This document shows positions 1 to 8,016 of a stretch of DNA of 64,000 bases, piece by piece. The stretch's first letter is position 1, and each line of letters opens with the position of its first letter. This DNA is from G965233625 sp965233625. GTDB taxonomy: Bacteria > Planctomycetota > Planctomycetia > Pirellulales > Pirellulaceae. The stretch spans positions 3,224,001-3,288,000 of the forward strand of contig OZ247499.1 of assembly GCA_965233625.1 (NCBI GenBank), written 5' to 3'. Below the pieces are notes generated by a model. It was not told where the DNA came from, did no database searches, and saw only the letters and a program-made list of their open reading frames with translations. Both the position numbers and the translations under genes were made by a program.

Positions 1-853
1 GTATTTTAGGCAGAACGGGCGTCCTGACACTTGTTGTTGGCGGTGTCGTCTGTTTCTAAGGCGATGAAACACCCTCGTGATGCAAGCGGCTGTGCAGAAG
101 GCAACTTGTAAAGCGTTTGCAGTAAATAGCTTAAGGAAGCAGGCAACGACGTGTCCGGGCAAGCGACTGGCTGTGGTTTTTCTCCCGTTTTCCTGTGATT
201 CACTCTTGCAAGACAGTTGAACAATGCAAGACCGGCATGACGGCGGCGTGCGATAGCGTATTTGTTCTGCGACTTCCGCCATTGCCAGCCCGTGGTTTTT
301 GGCAAGAATGCTCCAGCAGCCGATAAATTGTGTCGATGCTACAAACTGCTACGGCGCCATGTTCGTATGTAAGGTATGATTGATGGTGGTCGACGACCAC
401 TTCCGGATCGTTATTACGGCAGAGGGATCAATTTTTTCGGGTAGGCCCGCACCAATCAGGGCTAGTGCTAAGCACGTCCGGTGTCGCGCCTGTCTCCCAG
501 CAGCTCCACTCGCTGCAATCGACCGGAAGTTATGAATAGCGGCCGTCTGGGTAAAACCAGGCGGCCGTTTTTCGTGCGCAGGTCTGGACAATAGGCGTTT
601 GCGCAATTGCGGAAGGATAGGCAGCTTTGCGGCCATGCGTTTTCCCGCAATGAAACAGCGATTCTTATTTTGAGACGCATCGCCACCCCGGGTAATATCC
701 TGGCTGGCCTTCTGGCTTTCTCTGTAAGTCTTTTATTCGCAGTGCTTTAGATATTTCTTCTGGTTTTTCTGATTTTTCATGGCGCGCCAGGTGCGTTTCT
801 ACGCTTAGCAGTTCAGCGAGATAAAAACCTTCTAACCTTAATCGGACATAATC
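1..853. other. Gene-poor left edge, no convincing coding region
   Basis: I see no gene I can support in the first 853 bases. Open frames exist on the minus strand (for example 6-305, 349-636 and 468-686), but their translations show no domain, signal peptide or membrane pattern and they overlap each other. On the plus strand, bases 3-59 can be read as about 18 hydrophobic residues ending in a stop at 57-59, which could be the tail of a membrane protein running in from the left; this is too short to claim. A strong intrinsic terminator lies at 540-572 on the plus strand, so some transcript probably ends there. Bases 573-853 should hold the promoter of the gene at 854. Confidence 0.5.
540..572 (+). 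terminator. Rho-independent terminator without an obvious upstream gene
   Basis: An 11-bp stem is formed by 540-550 (CGGCCGTCTGG) and 557-567 (CCAGGCGGCCG), with one G-U type mismatch and a 6-nt loop. A run of five T follows at 568-572. This is a textbook intrinsic terminator for plus-strand transcription. No coding region ends just upstream, so it may end an untranslated RNA or a small unrecognised gene. Confidence 0.7.
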
Positions 854-1555
854 ATGAAAACCGCCATCGCAACGATCGCCGCCTCTATCGCCACTTTGTT
901 TGTCGCTAACTTCGCTGTTGCCCAGCAGCCTTACCAATATGCCGTACGGCAGGATGTGCGGGGTCCATCCGCGATCTACCGTCACGCTTCGACCTATGAA
1001 GAGGGTGTACAGCGTGGCTTCGCCGATGTGGTGCGTGCAGCCGGCGACTTCAACTACAACACGTCGCTGGCCAACATCAACAACCAGATTGCCCGCGATC
1101 TTGCGATCAATAACGACCTGAAAGCTACCGAAGCTTTCTTCCAGAAACGCCAGATCAATCGCCAGGCTCGTGCCGCCGAACGCCGCGTGAAGCCCACGCA
1201 GGAGCAGTTGCAGGACATCGCAGCACGCCGGGCGCCAGAGCGTTTGACCGCTGCCGACGTGGATCGCGAAACACGCCGCATCTACTGGCCAGCCACACTG
1301 ATGCGTGACGAATACTCCGCGACCCGCAACGCCGTAAACGCTTTGTATGCTGCACGCAACGTTCACAACAGCGGCCTCGGCAGCGAGAACTACCAGAAGA
1401 CGCGTTACGCCACCGCCGCGATGAAGTCGCAACTGAAAAACCGCATGGGCACGATGTCCGCAACGGAATACATCGCTGCGAAGAAGTTCATCACCGGCAT
1501 CGAGCAGGAAGCCGCCTACCAGAGCCAGCACGACCACATCGTGCTTAACCGCTAA
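854..1555 (+). CDS. Secreted hypothetical protein, planctomycete type
   Basis: A 233-residue protein of unknown function. The first 23 residues form a signal peptide (short basic start MKTA, hydrophobic core, AVA-QQ cleavage site), so the mature protein is probably periplasmic or exported. The rest is helical, charged and rich in Ala, Arg and Asn, with no Cys and no membrane segment. The segment around residues 45-105 (ASTYEEGVQRGFADVVRAAG, then a NYNTSLANIN stretch) resembles a hypothetical family I associate with planctomycetes; this is recollection, not a database match. Gene context gives no function: a gene-poor region lies upstream and a terminator at 1589-1630 follows, so it is probably a single-gene transcript. 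Confidence 0.8.
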   Translation: MKTAIATIAASIATLFVANFAVAQQPYQYAVRQDVRGPSAIYRHASTYEEGVQRGFADVVRAAGDFNYNTSLANINNQIARDLAINNDLKATEAFFQKRQINRQARAAERRVKPTQEQLQDIAARRAPERLTAADVDRETRRIYWPATLMRDEYSATRNAVNALYAARNVHNSGLGSENYQKTRYATAAMKSQLKNRMGTMSATEYIAAKKFITGIEQEAAYQSQHDHIVLNR

Positions 1556-1588
1556 GAAGGTAGGTTTCTCGCTGAAACCCCGGTGCCC

Positions 1589-1630
1589 CGCCCCAGCAAG
1601 CTACCTGGTTTGCTGGGGCGGCTTTATTTT
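1589..1630 (+). terminator. Rho-independent terminator after the 854-1555 gene
   Basis: A perfect 11-bp inverted repeat, CGCCCCAGCAA (1589-1599) and TTGCTGGGGCG (1610-1620), with a 10-nt loop, is followed by the T-rich tract GCTTTATTTT. It starts 33 bases after the stop codon of the secreted protein gene. Confidence 0.8.
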
Positions 1631-1777
1631 GAGGCTTTGATCAGATAGCTATCAAATCAACGCAACACCACAGGTTTAATAAAGTTGCGGTTTTATTTTA
1701 TTTTCTGGAAGTGTCTGTTATAAATTGGGGAGCTCTTCATCCTTCTTTTTATCAACTTCTCTCCCCCCAGTTCTACT

Positions 1778-2650
1778 ATGAAAAAACGTTCCGCTTTTAC
1801 TCTGGTCGAGTTGCTTGTTGTCATTGCAATTATTGGTGTTCTGGTGGCGTTGTTGCTGCCAGCGGTGCAAGCTGCCCGCGAATCAGCGCGCCGGATCACC
1901 TGCTCAAATCATCTGAAGCAGATCGGGCTCGCGTTTCAGAATCATCACGACACCTACGGATTTCTGCCCGACGGCGGCAACCACTGGTCAAACGCCCCGG
2001 ATTTTGTGAATGGCAGCCCTGCGGTGGGTCGTCAACAGCGGGCAGGCTGGGGATTCCAGATCCTGCAATTCTGCGAAGAAGGCAACCTGTGGGAAGGTGG
2101 CAACGGCGCCGACGTGGCTCAGCGGCAACGCAACATTATCAGCACGCCGGTCGATTTCATGTTCTGTCCTTCACGCCGTGCGCCTTCGGCACATCCCGCA
2201 ACCAATGGCTGGTACGGACCCTCTGGCAGTTACGGCCACGCGATGAACGACTATGCCGGCAGCAACCTGGAGAACAACGGCGCCGTCATCCGCAACACGG
2301 GCAACGAACAGGAAATCACTTTTGCCGCACTGACCGACGGCACATCTAACACGATGATTGTCGGCGAAAAACGGCTGAACTTTACAAAACTCAGTGGCTA
2401 CCAGGGCGACGACAACGAAGGCTATTCCAGTGGCTGGGATCACGATGTTATGCGCTACACTAACCGCGCACCACGCCCGGACTGCAATGGAAACTGCACC
2501 GGCGAGCAGCGTTTCGGTTCTTCGCACGCCGGCGTCTTCCTGGTGGCGTTTGCCGATGGCTCTGTCCACAATCTGCCTTACACGATCGACGTTGCCGTCT
2601 TCACCAGAATCGGGCGGCGTGACGATGGCCAGGTGGTTAATCTTCCGTAA
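1778..2650 (+). CDS. DUF1559 domain protein with type IV pilin-like N-terminus
   Basis: A 290-residue member of the DUF1559 family, which is greatly expanded in planctomycetes. The N-terminus (KKRSAFTLVELLVVIAIIGV, residues 2-21) is a prepilin cleavage/methylation motif: a short basic leader, then F-T-L-V-E and a hydrophobic helix, as in type II secretion pseudopilins. The DUF1559 body follows, starting with the RRITCSNHLKQIGLAFQNHH segment. Near the C-terminus is the family signature H-x9-DG (SSHAGVFLVAFADGSVHNL). Function is unknown; a pseudopilin or surface-structure role is inferred from the leader. A lipoprotein gene follows 91 bases downstream, a pairing common for this family. No clear ribosome-binding site precedes the ATG. 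Confidence 0.93.
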   Translation: MKKRSAFTLVELLVVIAIIGVLVALLLPAVQAARESARRITCSNHLKQIGLAFQNHHDTYGFLPDGGNHWSNAPDFVNGSPAVGRQQRAGWGFQILQFCEEGNLWEGGNGADVAQRQRNIISTPVDFMFCPSRRAPSAHPATNGWYGPSGSYGHAMNDYAGSNLENNGAVIRNTGNEQEITFAALTDGTSNTMIVGEKRLNFTKLSGYQGDDNEGYSSGWDHDVMRYTNRAPRPDCNGNCTGEQRFGSSHAGVFLVAFADGSVHNLPYTIDVAVFTRIGRRDDGQVVNLP

Positions 2651-2741
2651 TTACAGCATCCTTGAATTGTGCTTCTCTGAAACGCAGCCGTTCTATCAAG
2701 CCGGCTGACGTTGAAAATACGACTATCTTACGGGTGAGAAA

Positions 2742-3173
2742 TTGAAATACGTTTTTGCGGTTGTGGCGGCGTTCTTGTTGGTGGCTCCACTCACGGGATG
2801 TTCTGGCGGCAACCCTCCGGTTCCCGCAGGGATTATCGTCAAAGGCAAAGTGCTGAAAGACGGACAGCCACTGCCGCTGCCGCGTGCGGATGTCGGGCTG
2901 AGTTCACTCACCCTGGAACTGGTTCCCAGCACGGGAAACGAGGTTGAGTTCACACAGGCTGCAGAAGACGGCTCGTTTGAATTTCTCGGCCCCGGTAATG
3001 GTGTAAAGGCCGCCGAATACAAACTGGTTATCCGGCACGAACTGAAAGGCCCCGGCACCGACTCGCTCGACGGGCGGTATTCCAAAGAGAAAACGCCCAT
3101 CGAGCTCACGCTGAATGAAAGCCAAGCCGGAACAACGCACGACATGGGCGTGATTGACGTCGCCAAGCCGTAG
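2742..3173 (+). CDS. Small lipoprotein with carboxypeptidase-regulatory-like fold
   Basis: A 143-residue predicted lipoprotein starting at TTG, with a GGGTGAG ribosome-binding site at about 2732-2738 that supports this start. Residues 1-19 form a lipoprotein signal peptide ending in the lipobox LTGC, with C20 as the lipidated Cys. The mature part (VKGKVLKDGQPLPL, later EDGSFEFLGPGNGVKAAEYKLVI) resembles the transthyretin/carboxypeptidase-regulatory-like beta-sandwich found in small planctomycete lipoproteins encoded beside DUF1559 genes. It probably acts at the outer or inner membrane surface. Substrate or partner is unknown; pairing with the DUF1559 protein is inferred from position. Confidence 0.85.
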   Translation: MKYVFAVVAAFLLVAPLTGCSGGNPPVPAGIIVKGKVLKDGQPLPLPRADVGLSSLTLELVPSTGNEVEFTQAAEDGSFEFLGPGNGVKAAEYKLVIRHELKGPGTDSLDGRYSKEKTPIELTLNESQAGTTHDMGVIDVAKP

Positions 3174-3313
3174 TTGCGCGGCGCCCTATTTCTGGAAGCA
3201 ATCAACCGGCAATAAATAGCGGCGCGGTGGCGTTGTCGTCGCGCGCGGATCCCACTGGACTTGCAGGAGCCAGTGAGACCCTTGCCGGAGTAACCGCCCG
3301 TTTCGCCCCACGT

Positions 3314-3343
3314 TTGAAGTTGAGGCAGCGGTTGCGCTACAAT
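3314..3343 (+). promoter_or_regulatory. Candidate sigma70-type promoter of the kinase gene
   Basis: TTGAAG (3314-3319) and TACAAT (3338-3343) are separated by 18 bases, and the kinase ATG is 39 bases after the -10 element. The match to the vegetative consensus is good (4/6 and 5/6). This is a pattern match only. Confidence 0.35.
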
Positions 3344-3382
3344 GCGCTGGTTGTGGATGGGTAGAATTGCATGTAGCTAACG

Positions 3383-6300
3383 ATGAACGGTCCTGCCATG
3401 GTTCCTGCTTTACCAGACCGGTATCTTGTTGAGCATGAAATTGACCGCGGCGGAATGGGCGCCGTCTGGCGTGTTAAAGATCTTCACTTCGGCCGGCCGC
3501 TTGCGATCAAGGTCATGCTGCCCGACAGCGCGGCCCGTCCCGAAGCGGTCGCGCGGTTTCAACGCGAAGCGCAGATCACAGGCGTGCTTCAACACCCTGG
3601 CATCCCTCCCGTCGTAGACCGGGGGGAACTGCAAGACGCCAGTCCTTTCTTCAGCATGAAGCTGATCGAGGGTAAGACCCTCTCGTCGTTACTGCGGCAG
3701 CGGGAAAACCCTGCGGAAGACCTGCCGCGTTTTCTTAGTGTGTTTGAGCAGGTCTGTCATGCGGTGGGTTTTGCCCACGCGCGGGGGATCATTCATCGCG
3801 ATCTGAAACCCGCCAATGTCATGGTGGGCGAATTTGGCGAAGTGCAGGTGATGGACTGGGGCCTGGCCCGCTTCATCGGCAGCGAGCAAAAACCAGTAGA
3901 AGCCCTTGAGCAAGCGGAACCAGCACTGGACGGGCGGCTGACCGACCCCGACCTGGAAACAGCGATCTTCGTCGAAAAAGATTCGGGCAACACCGGCAAT
4001 ACAGATGAAGCGGGTGAGTCGCGGACGATCACCATTGGCGGGCAGGTGATGGGCACCCTGGCCTACATGCCACCAGAGCAGGCGCGTGGTCAAACGCGAT
4101 TGGACGCGACGGCGGACGTCTTCGCCCTGGGTGGCATTCTCTGCAAGATACTCACCGGCCGCGCGCCTTATGCCGGCAACGATCCGAAGGAAGTGTATCA
4201 GCAGGTTGCCGCCGGTGACCTGACGGACGCATTCAACCTGCTGGAACAAAGTAACGCGGATGAGGAACTGATCGCGTTGACGCGGCGCTGCCTAAGCCAG
4301 CATCCGCAAGACCGCCCCGCAGACGCACACCATGTTGGCCAGGTGATCCGCGAGTACGAAGAGACGACCAGAAGAAAACTGGAACAGGAGAAAACAGACC
4401 GTGCAGCCGCCGAGGCCCGCGCCGTCGAAGAACAGAAACGCCGCAAAATGATGCTGCTCGCTGCGGGGACGGTTATCGCGTTGCTGCTTGCGCTCGGCGC
4501 CGGCGGCTGGGCGTTTCTACACCAGCGCGCCGAAGCCCAGGCGCAGCAGGTAAAGCAGCAGACCGAACAGACGTTGCGGGAACAACAGGCGCGCAAAGAG
4601 ATAAGCCAGGCAGTAAGCGAAGCAAACGGTCTACGCGACAGCTTCCGTTTCGGCGCCGCCGCAACGCTGCTGGACCAGGCGGAAAACCGGCTGAAAGATC
4701 TGCCCGCCGGAGACGCTCTTTGCGCCAGACTGCAACAGGCGCGCAAAGATCTGCTCATCGTCCAGGAACTTGACCGTATCAAGCAGGAGAAGGCCAGCAT
4801 CCTGGACAGCGAAGAAATCAATGTCGCTTATGGCAGTGGACCCAAAGGCGCCTACGCAACCGCTTACCGGAAATATGGCTTAGAAATCGAAGGCGGGGCC
4901 CCACTTCAACTGGCTCAAGCCATCAAAGCATCACCCGTCAAAAGGCATCTGCTAGACGGCCTCTATTCCTGGCATCACTGGGAGAAAAATCGCAAACTCG
5001 ACCTTCAGCTTTTTGAAGTCATTCAAGCTACGGACGTGGATGCGCTGAAACAGATTTACATGGCGATGCAGACCCTCCCCGAAGCAGAAGCGGGTAAACG
5101 TATTGCGACGCTTAACACATCCGGACTTTCGCCAGCGTTCATTCATCTTCTTAGTCGCATTCTCAACCTCAGGAAACAGTATTCCAATTCACTTCAACTG
5201 CTGAGAATTGCTTCTTCAGAGCATCCCAGTAACTACTGGCTGCACGCTGCGTTTCTATATGGGAATTTGAATCTAGGGCAGGAAGAAAGCATCGGGCACT
5301 GCTATGCCGCATTGGCGATCCGGCCCCGCTCTAAGCTGGTGCTCAACGCATTCGGCATCCATCTCTATGAGCAAAAACGCTACGGCGAGGCTGAACAGGC
5401 CTTCCGCAAGTCCCTTGAAGCGGACCCGGACCAGGCGCTGGTGCACAGCAACCTGGCTGAAATGTACATGCGTCAGAAGCAGTTTGAGAAAGCAGAGCAA
5501 TCGGTTAACAAGGCTCTGGAACTGGATGCATCTCTGGGCCACGCCCATACAACCCTGGCGAATTTACTATCCGAGAAGTTGCAATGGAAAGAAGCAGAGA
5601 AGTCGTATCGAACAGCGATTGAGTTACAGGAATCGGTTCAGAACCGCGTGGGGCTGGGGATCGTGATTTCCATGCTCGGAAAGGACGACGAAGCTGAACA
5701 GCAGTTCCGCAAAGCAATCGCCTTCGCGCCCTATACTTCACAGCCCTACACGACGCTTGCGATGCTCCTGGCCCGGCAGAACCGGCTGACTGAGGCGGAA
5801 GAGATCGCGCGCCAGGCGCTGCACATCGAAAGCAAACGCTACGAACAGGTTGATTTTCAGCCGGAAGCGGCGGTGGTTCATAACTCGTTGGGCGAAATTC
5901 ATGCGCGGGCTGGCCGCCCGGAAGAAGCTGAAAAAGAGTATCGTCTCGCCATTCAAAAAGATCCTACCAACTGGGTGTACCGCAGGGATATGGTCCTGCT
6001 GCTTAGTAGGCTCGGTCGTATGAAAGAAGCGGAACAGGTCTGCCGCTCTGCCATTGAGTTAGATCCGGAAGGACACGTGATCTACGATCTGCTGGGAACG
6101 GTGCTTATGAAAGATAAGAGCCGGTTCAAAGACGCCGGAGTAGCGTTCAAACAGGCCATAGAACTCGCTCCGGCGGAACCCGCTTATCTAAATCACCTCG
6201 GCGATTTGTATCAGATCCAAAAGCAATTTGAGGCTGCCAGGCAACAATACCTCGCTGCGATCCAGGCCGCCCCTGGTTCGCCCATTGGTCACATTTCCCT

Positions 6301-8008
6301 GGGGCGCCTCCAAGCGGTAATGGGTGAGTACGACCAGGCAGAAGAAGAATATAAGATCGCCGTTGAGCTAGATCCGGGCAACTACGGGCAATACGTTGGT
6401 CTCGCTGGGATTTTGAGCGAAATAGGCCGGCATCAAGACGCCGGACGATTGCTACGCATGGCCATCGAGGTGGCGCCGGACGACACATCACTACGCCAAC
6501 GCCTATGTCAGCTACTGGTGTCTATGAAACGTGTCGAGGATGCCAGAAACGAACTTGCCTTCGTCGTCAAAATAGATCCGGCTTACAAGGATGCCGACCT
6601 CCATTACGATCTCGGCGAACACCTCCGCTTGTCACGCCAGTACGCGCTGGCGGTGAAAGAATATCAAAAGGCAATTCAACTTGATCCCCTGTCTGCTAAA
6701 GCACACGCATTCCTGGGAATCGCACTTGAAGCTTTACGGCGCGATGTTGAGGCCGGCAAGGCGTTCCGCAAAGCGATGGAGCTTGATCCCGGTGAGTCTC
6801 TCTATCCGTTCCGGCTGGGAATGCTTCACAAAAGACGAAGGCGACTGGACGAAGCAGAGTCGCACATTAATGCCGCGATCAGATTGGAGCCCGGCAAAGG
6901 TGACTACCATGCCGGGCTAGGAGAAATTCACCTTGCTCAGCGGCAATACGCTGCGGCTACGCTGCATTTTCAACGGGCCATCGAACTTGGTTCGCGATTC
7001 CCTCGCACATACGGTTTACTAGGATCGGCTCTGGCAGGACAGGAGAATTTTGAAGACGCGAGCCAAGCTCTGCAAACATCGATTCAACTGAATCCTCGCG
7101 ACGCCTTCACGCATCATAACCTTGCCAGGGTTCTCCTGAAGCTGAACAAGTTCGATGCTGCTGAAAGGGCTTACCGCAAAGCCATCGAACTGAATCCTAA
7201 CCACGCCCCTTTCCACAACAATCTTGCCCTGCTACTTCAGCAGCTTGAGAGGAAGGAGCAAGCAGAACAGGAGTTCCGCAACGCTCTGCGAATAAATCCC
7301 CAAGCCGTTGTCGCCAGGCAGAATCTGGCCATTCTACTGGCGGAACAGGGAAGCTACGAAGAAGCCATCAAACTGCAGCAGGCGGTCCTGGCAATCACTC
7401 CCGGCAGCTACCGCTCTCATCGCCACTTAGGCCGCATGTATATCAAGCTGAAACAATTCTCTGACGCAGAGAAAGCACTCCAGGCGGCACTTAACATCGC
7501 CCCCTCTCCTGCGGCGTACGGCGATCTGGTGCTTCTGAACACGTGCTGGCAGCGAACAGAAAAAGCCTCGCAGGCGTTCGACCGCTTCCAGAACTTCGTC
7601 GGTCTACCTCCAGAAAAACAGCCTGTTGCTTTTGTGGACCTGGGCCGCGATCTCAGGGAACACAAACAGTACGAGATGGCGGAGAAGTCGCTGAGGAAGG
7701 CCCTAGAATTCCTCTCAAACAATAAGCCGAAGCAGGCGGATATCTACGGCGAAATCGGTGATATGCTGACGGCCCGTGAGAACTTCGCCCAAGCCGCAGA
7801 GTGCTACAAGCAAGCCGTTCAGTTGCTGCCAGAAGACCCGAAGCAGCACTTGCGTCTGGGACAGACTCTCGCAAAACAGTCTAAATTTGACGACGCACTC
7901 CGGCACTTACGTGAGGCGAAAAAGTTTGCCGGAGATGATGAATTACTCCACGCACAAATCGCGCAGCAGCTGGATGAAACAGCGAAGCAACGCAACAAAG
8001 AGGAATAG
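3383..8008 (+). CDS. Transmembrane Ser/Thr protein kinase with long TPR tail
   Basis: A 1541-residue Hanks-type kinase. The kinase domain covers about residues 14-320: Gly-rich loop DRGGMGAVW, ATP-binding Lys K43 in LAIKV, catalytic loop HRDLKPAN with D140, and metal-binding motif DWG at D158 in place of DFG, a variant I recall as common in planctomycete kinases. The activation segment is lengthened by an acidic insert before GTLAYMPPEQ. A charged linker leads to one membrane helix at about 355-378 (MMLLAAGTVIALLLALGAGG), followed by a coiled-coil-like Gln/Glu stretch. From about residue 600 to the end there are many tetratricopeptide repeats with the W/L-A-Y-A-P pattern. The C-terminal TPR array probably lies outside the cytoplasmic membrane and binds proteins or peptides. 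Ligand and targets are unknown. It is convergent with the anti-sigma gene, 8 bases away. Confidence 0.95.
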   Translation: MNGPAMVPALPDRYLVEHEIDRGGMGAVWRVKDLHFGRPLAIKVMLPDSAARPEAVARFQREAQITGVLQHPGIPPVVDRGELQDASPFFSMKLIEGKTLSSLLRQRENPAEDLPRFLSVFEQVCHAVGFAHARGIIHRDLKPANVMVGEFGEVQVMDWGLARFIGSEQKPVEALEQAEPALDGRLTDPDLETAIFVEKDSGNTGNTDEAGESRTITIGGQVMGTLAYMPPEQARGQTRLDATADVFALGGILCKILTGRAPYAGNDPKEVYQQVAAGDLTDAFNLLEQSNADEELIALTRRCLSQHPQDRPADAHHVGQVIREYEETTRRKLEQEKTDRAAAEARAVEEQKRRKMMLLAAGTVIALLLALGAGGWAFLHQRAEAQAQQVKQQTEQTLREQQARKEISQAVSEANGLRDSFRFGAAATLLDQAENRLKDLPAGDALCARLQQARKDLLIVQELDRIKQEKASILDSEEINVAYGSGPKGAYATAYRKYGLEIEGGAPLQLAQAIKASPVKRHLLDGLYSWHHWEKNRKLDLQLFEVIQATDVDALKQIYMAMQTLPEAEAGKRIATLNTSGLSPAFIHLLSRILNLRKQYSNSLQLLRIASSEHPSNYWLHAAFLYGNLNLGQEESIGHCYAALAIRPRSKLVLNAFGIHLYEQKRYGEAEQAFRKSLEADPDQALVHSNLAEMYMRQKQFEKAEQSVNKALELDASLGHAHTTLANLLSEKLQWKEAEKSYRTAIELQESVQNRVGLGIVISMLGKDDEAEQQFRKAIAFAPYTSQPYTTLAMLLARQNRLTEAEEIARQALHIESKRYEQVDFQPEAAVVHNSLGEIHARAGRPEEAEKEYRLAIQKDPTNWVYRRDMVLLLSRLGRMKEAEQVCRSAIELDPEGHVIYDLLGTVLMKDKSRFKDAGVAFKQAIELAPAEPAYLNHLGDLYQIQKQFEAARQQYLAAIQAAPGSPIGHISLGRLQAVMGEYDQAEEEYKIAVELDPGNYGQYVGLAGILSEIGRHQDAGRLLRMAIEVAPDDTSLRQRLCQLLVSMKRVEDARNELAFVVKIDPAYKDADLHYDLGEHLRLSRQYALAVKEYQKAIQLDPLSAKAHAFLGIALEALRRDVEAGKAFRKAMELDPGESLYPFRLGMLHKRRRRLDEAESHINAAIRLEPGKGDYHAGLGEIHLAQRQYAAATLHFQRAIELGSRFPRTYGLLGSALAGQENFEDASQALQTSIQLNPRDAFTHHNLARVLLKLNKFDAAERAYRKAIELNPNHAPFHNNLALLLQQLERKEQAEQEFRNALRINPQAVVARQNLAILLAEQGSYEEAIKLQQAVLAITPGSYRSHRHLGRMYIKLKQFSDAEKALQAALNIAPSPAAYGDLVLLNTCWQRTEKASQAFDRFQNFVGLPPEKQPVAFVDLGRDLREHKQYEMAEKSLRKALEFLSNNKPKQADIYGEIGDMLTARENFAQAAECYKQAVQLLPEDPKQHLRLGQTLAKQSKFDDALRHLREAKKFAGDDELLHAQIAQQLDETAKQRNKEE

Positions 8009-8016
8009 CCCCGGAC

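Noticed and set aside
6..305. 99-residue frame on the minus strand at the left edge
   Set aside because: No motif, no start context, overlaps other small frames; too weak to annotate.
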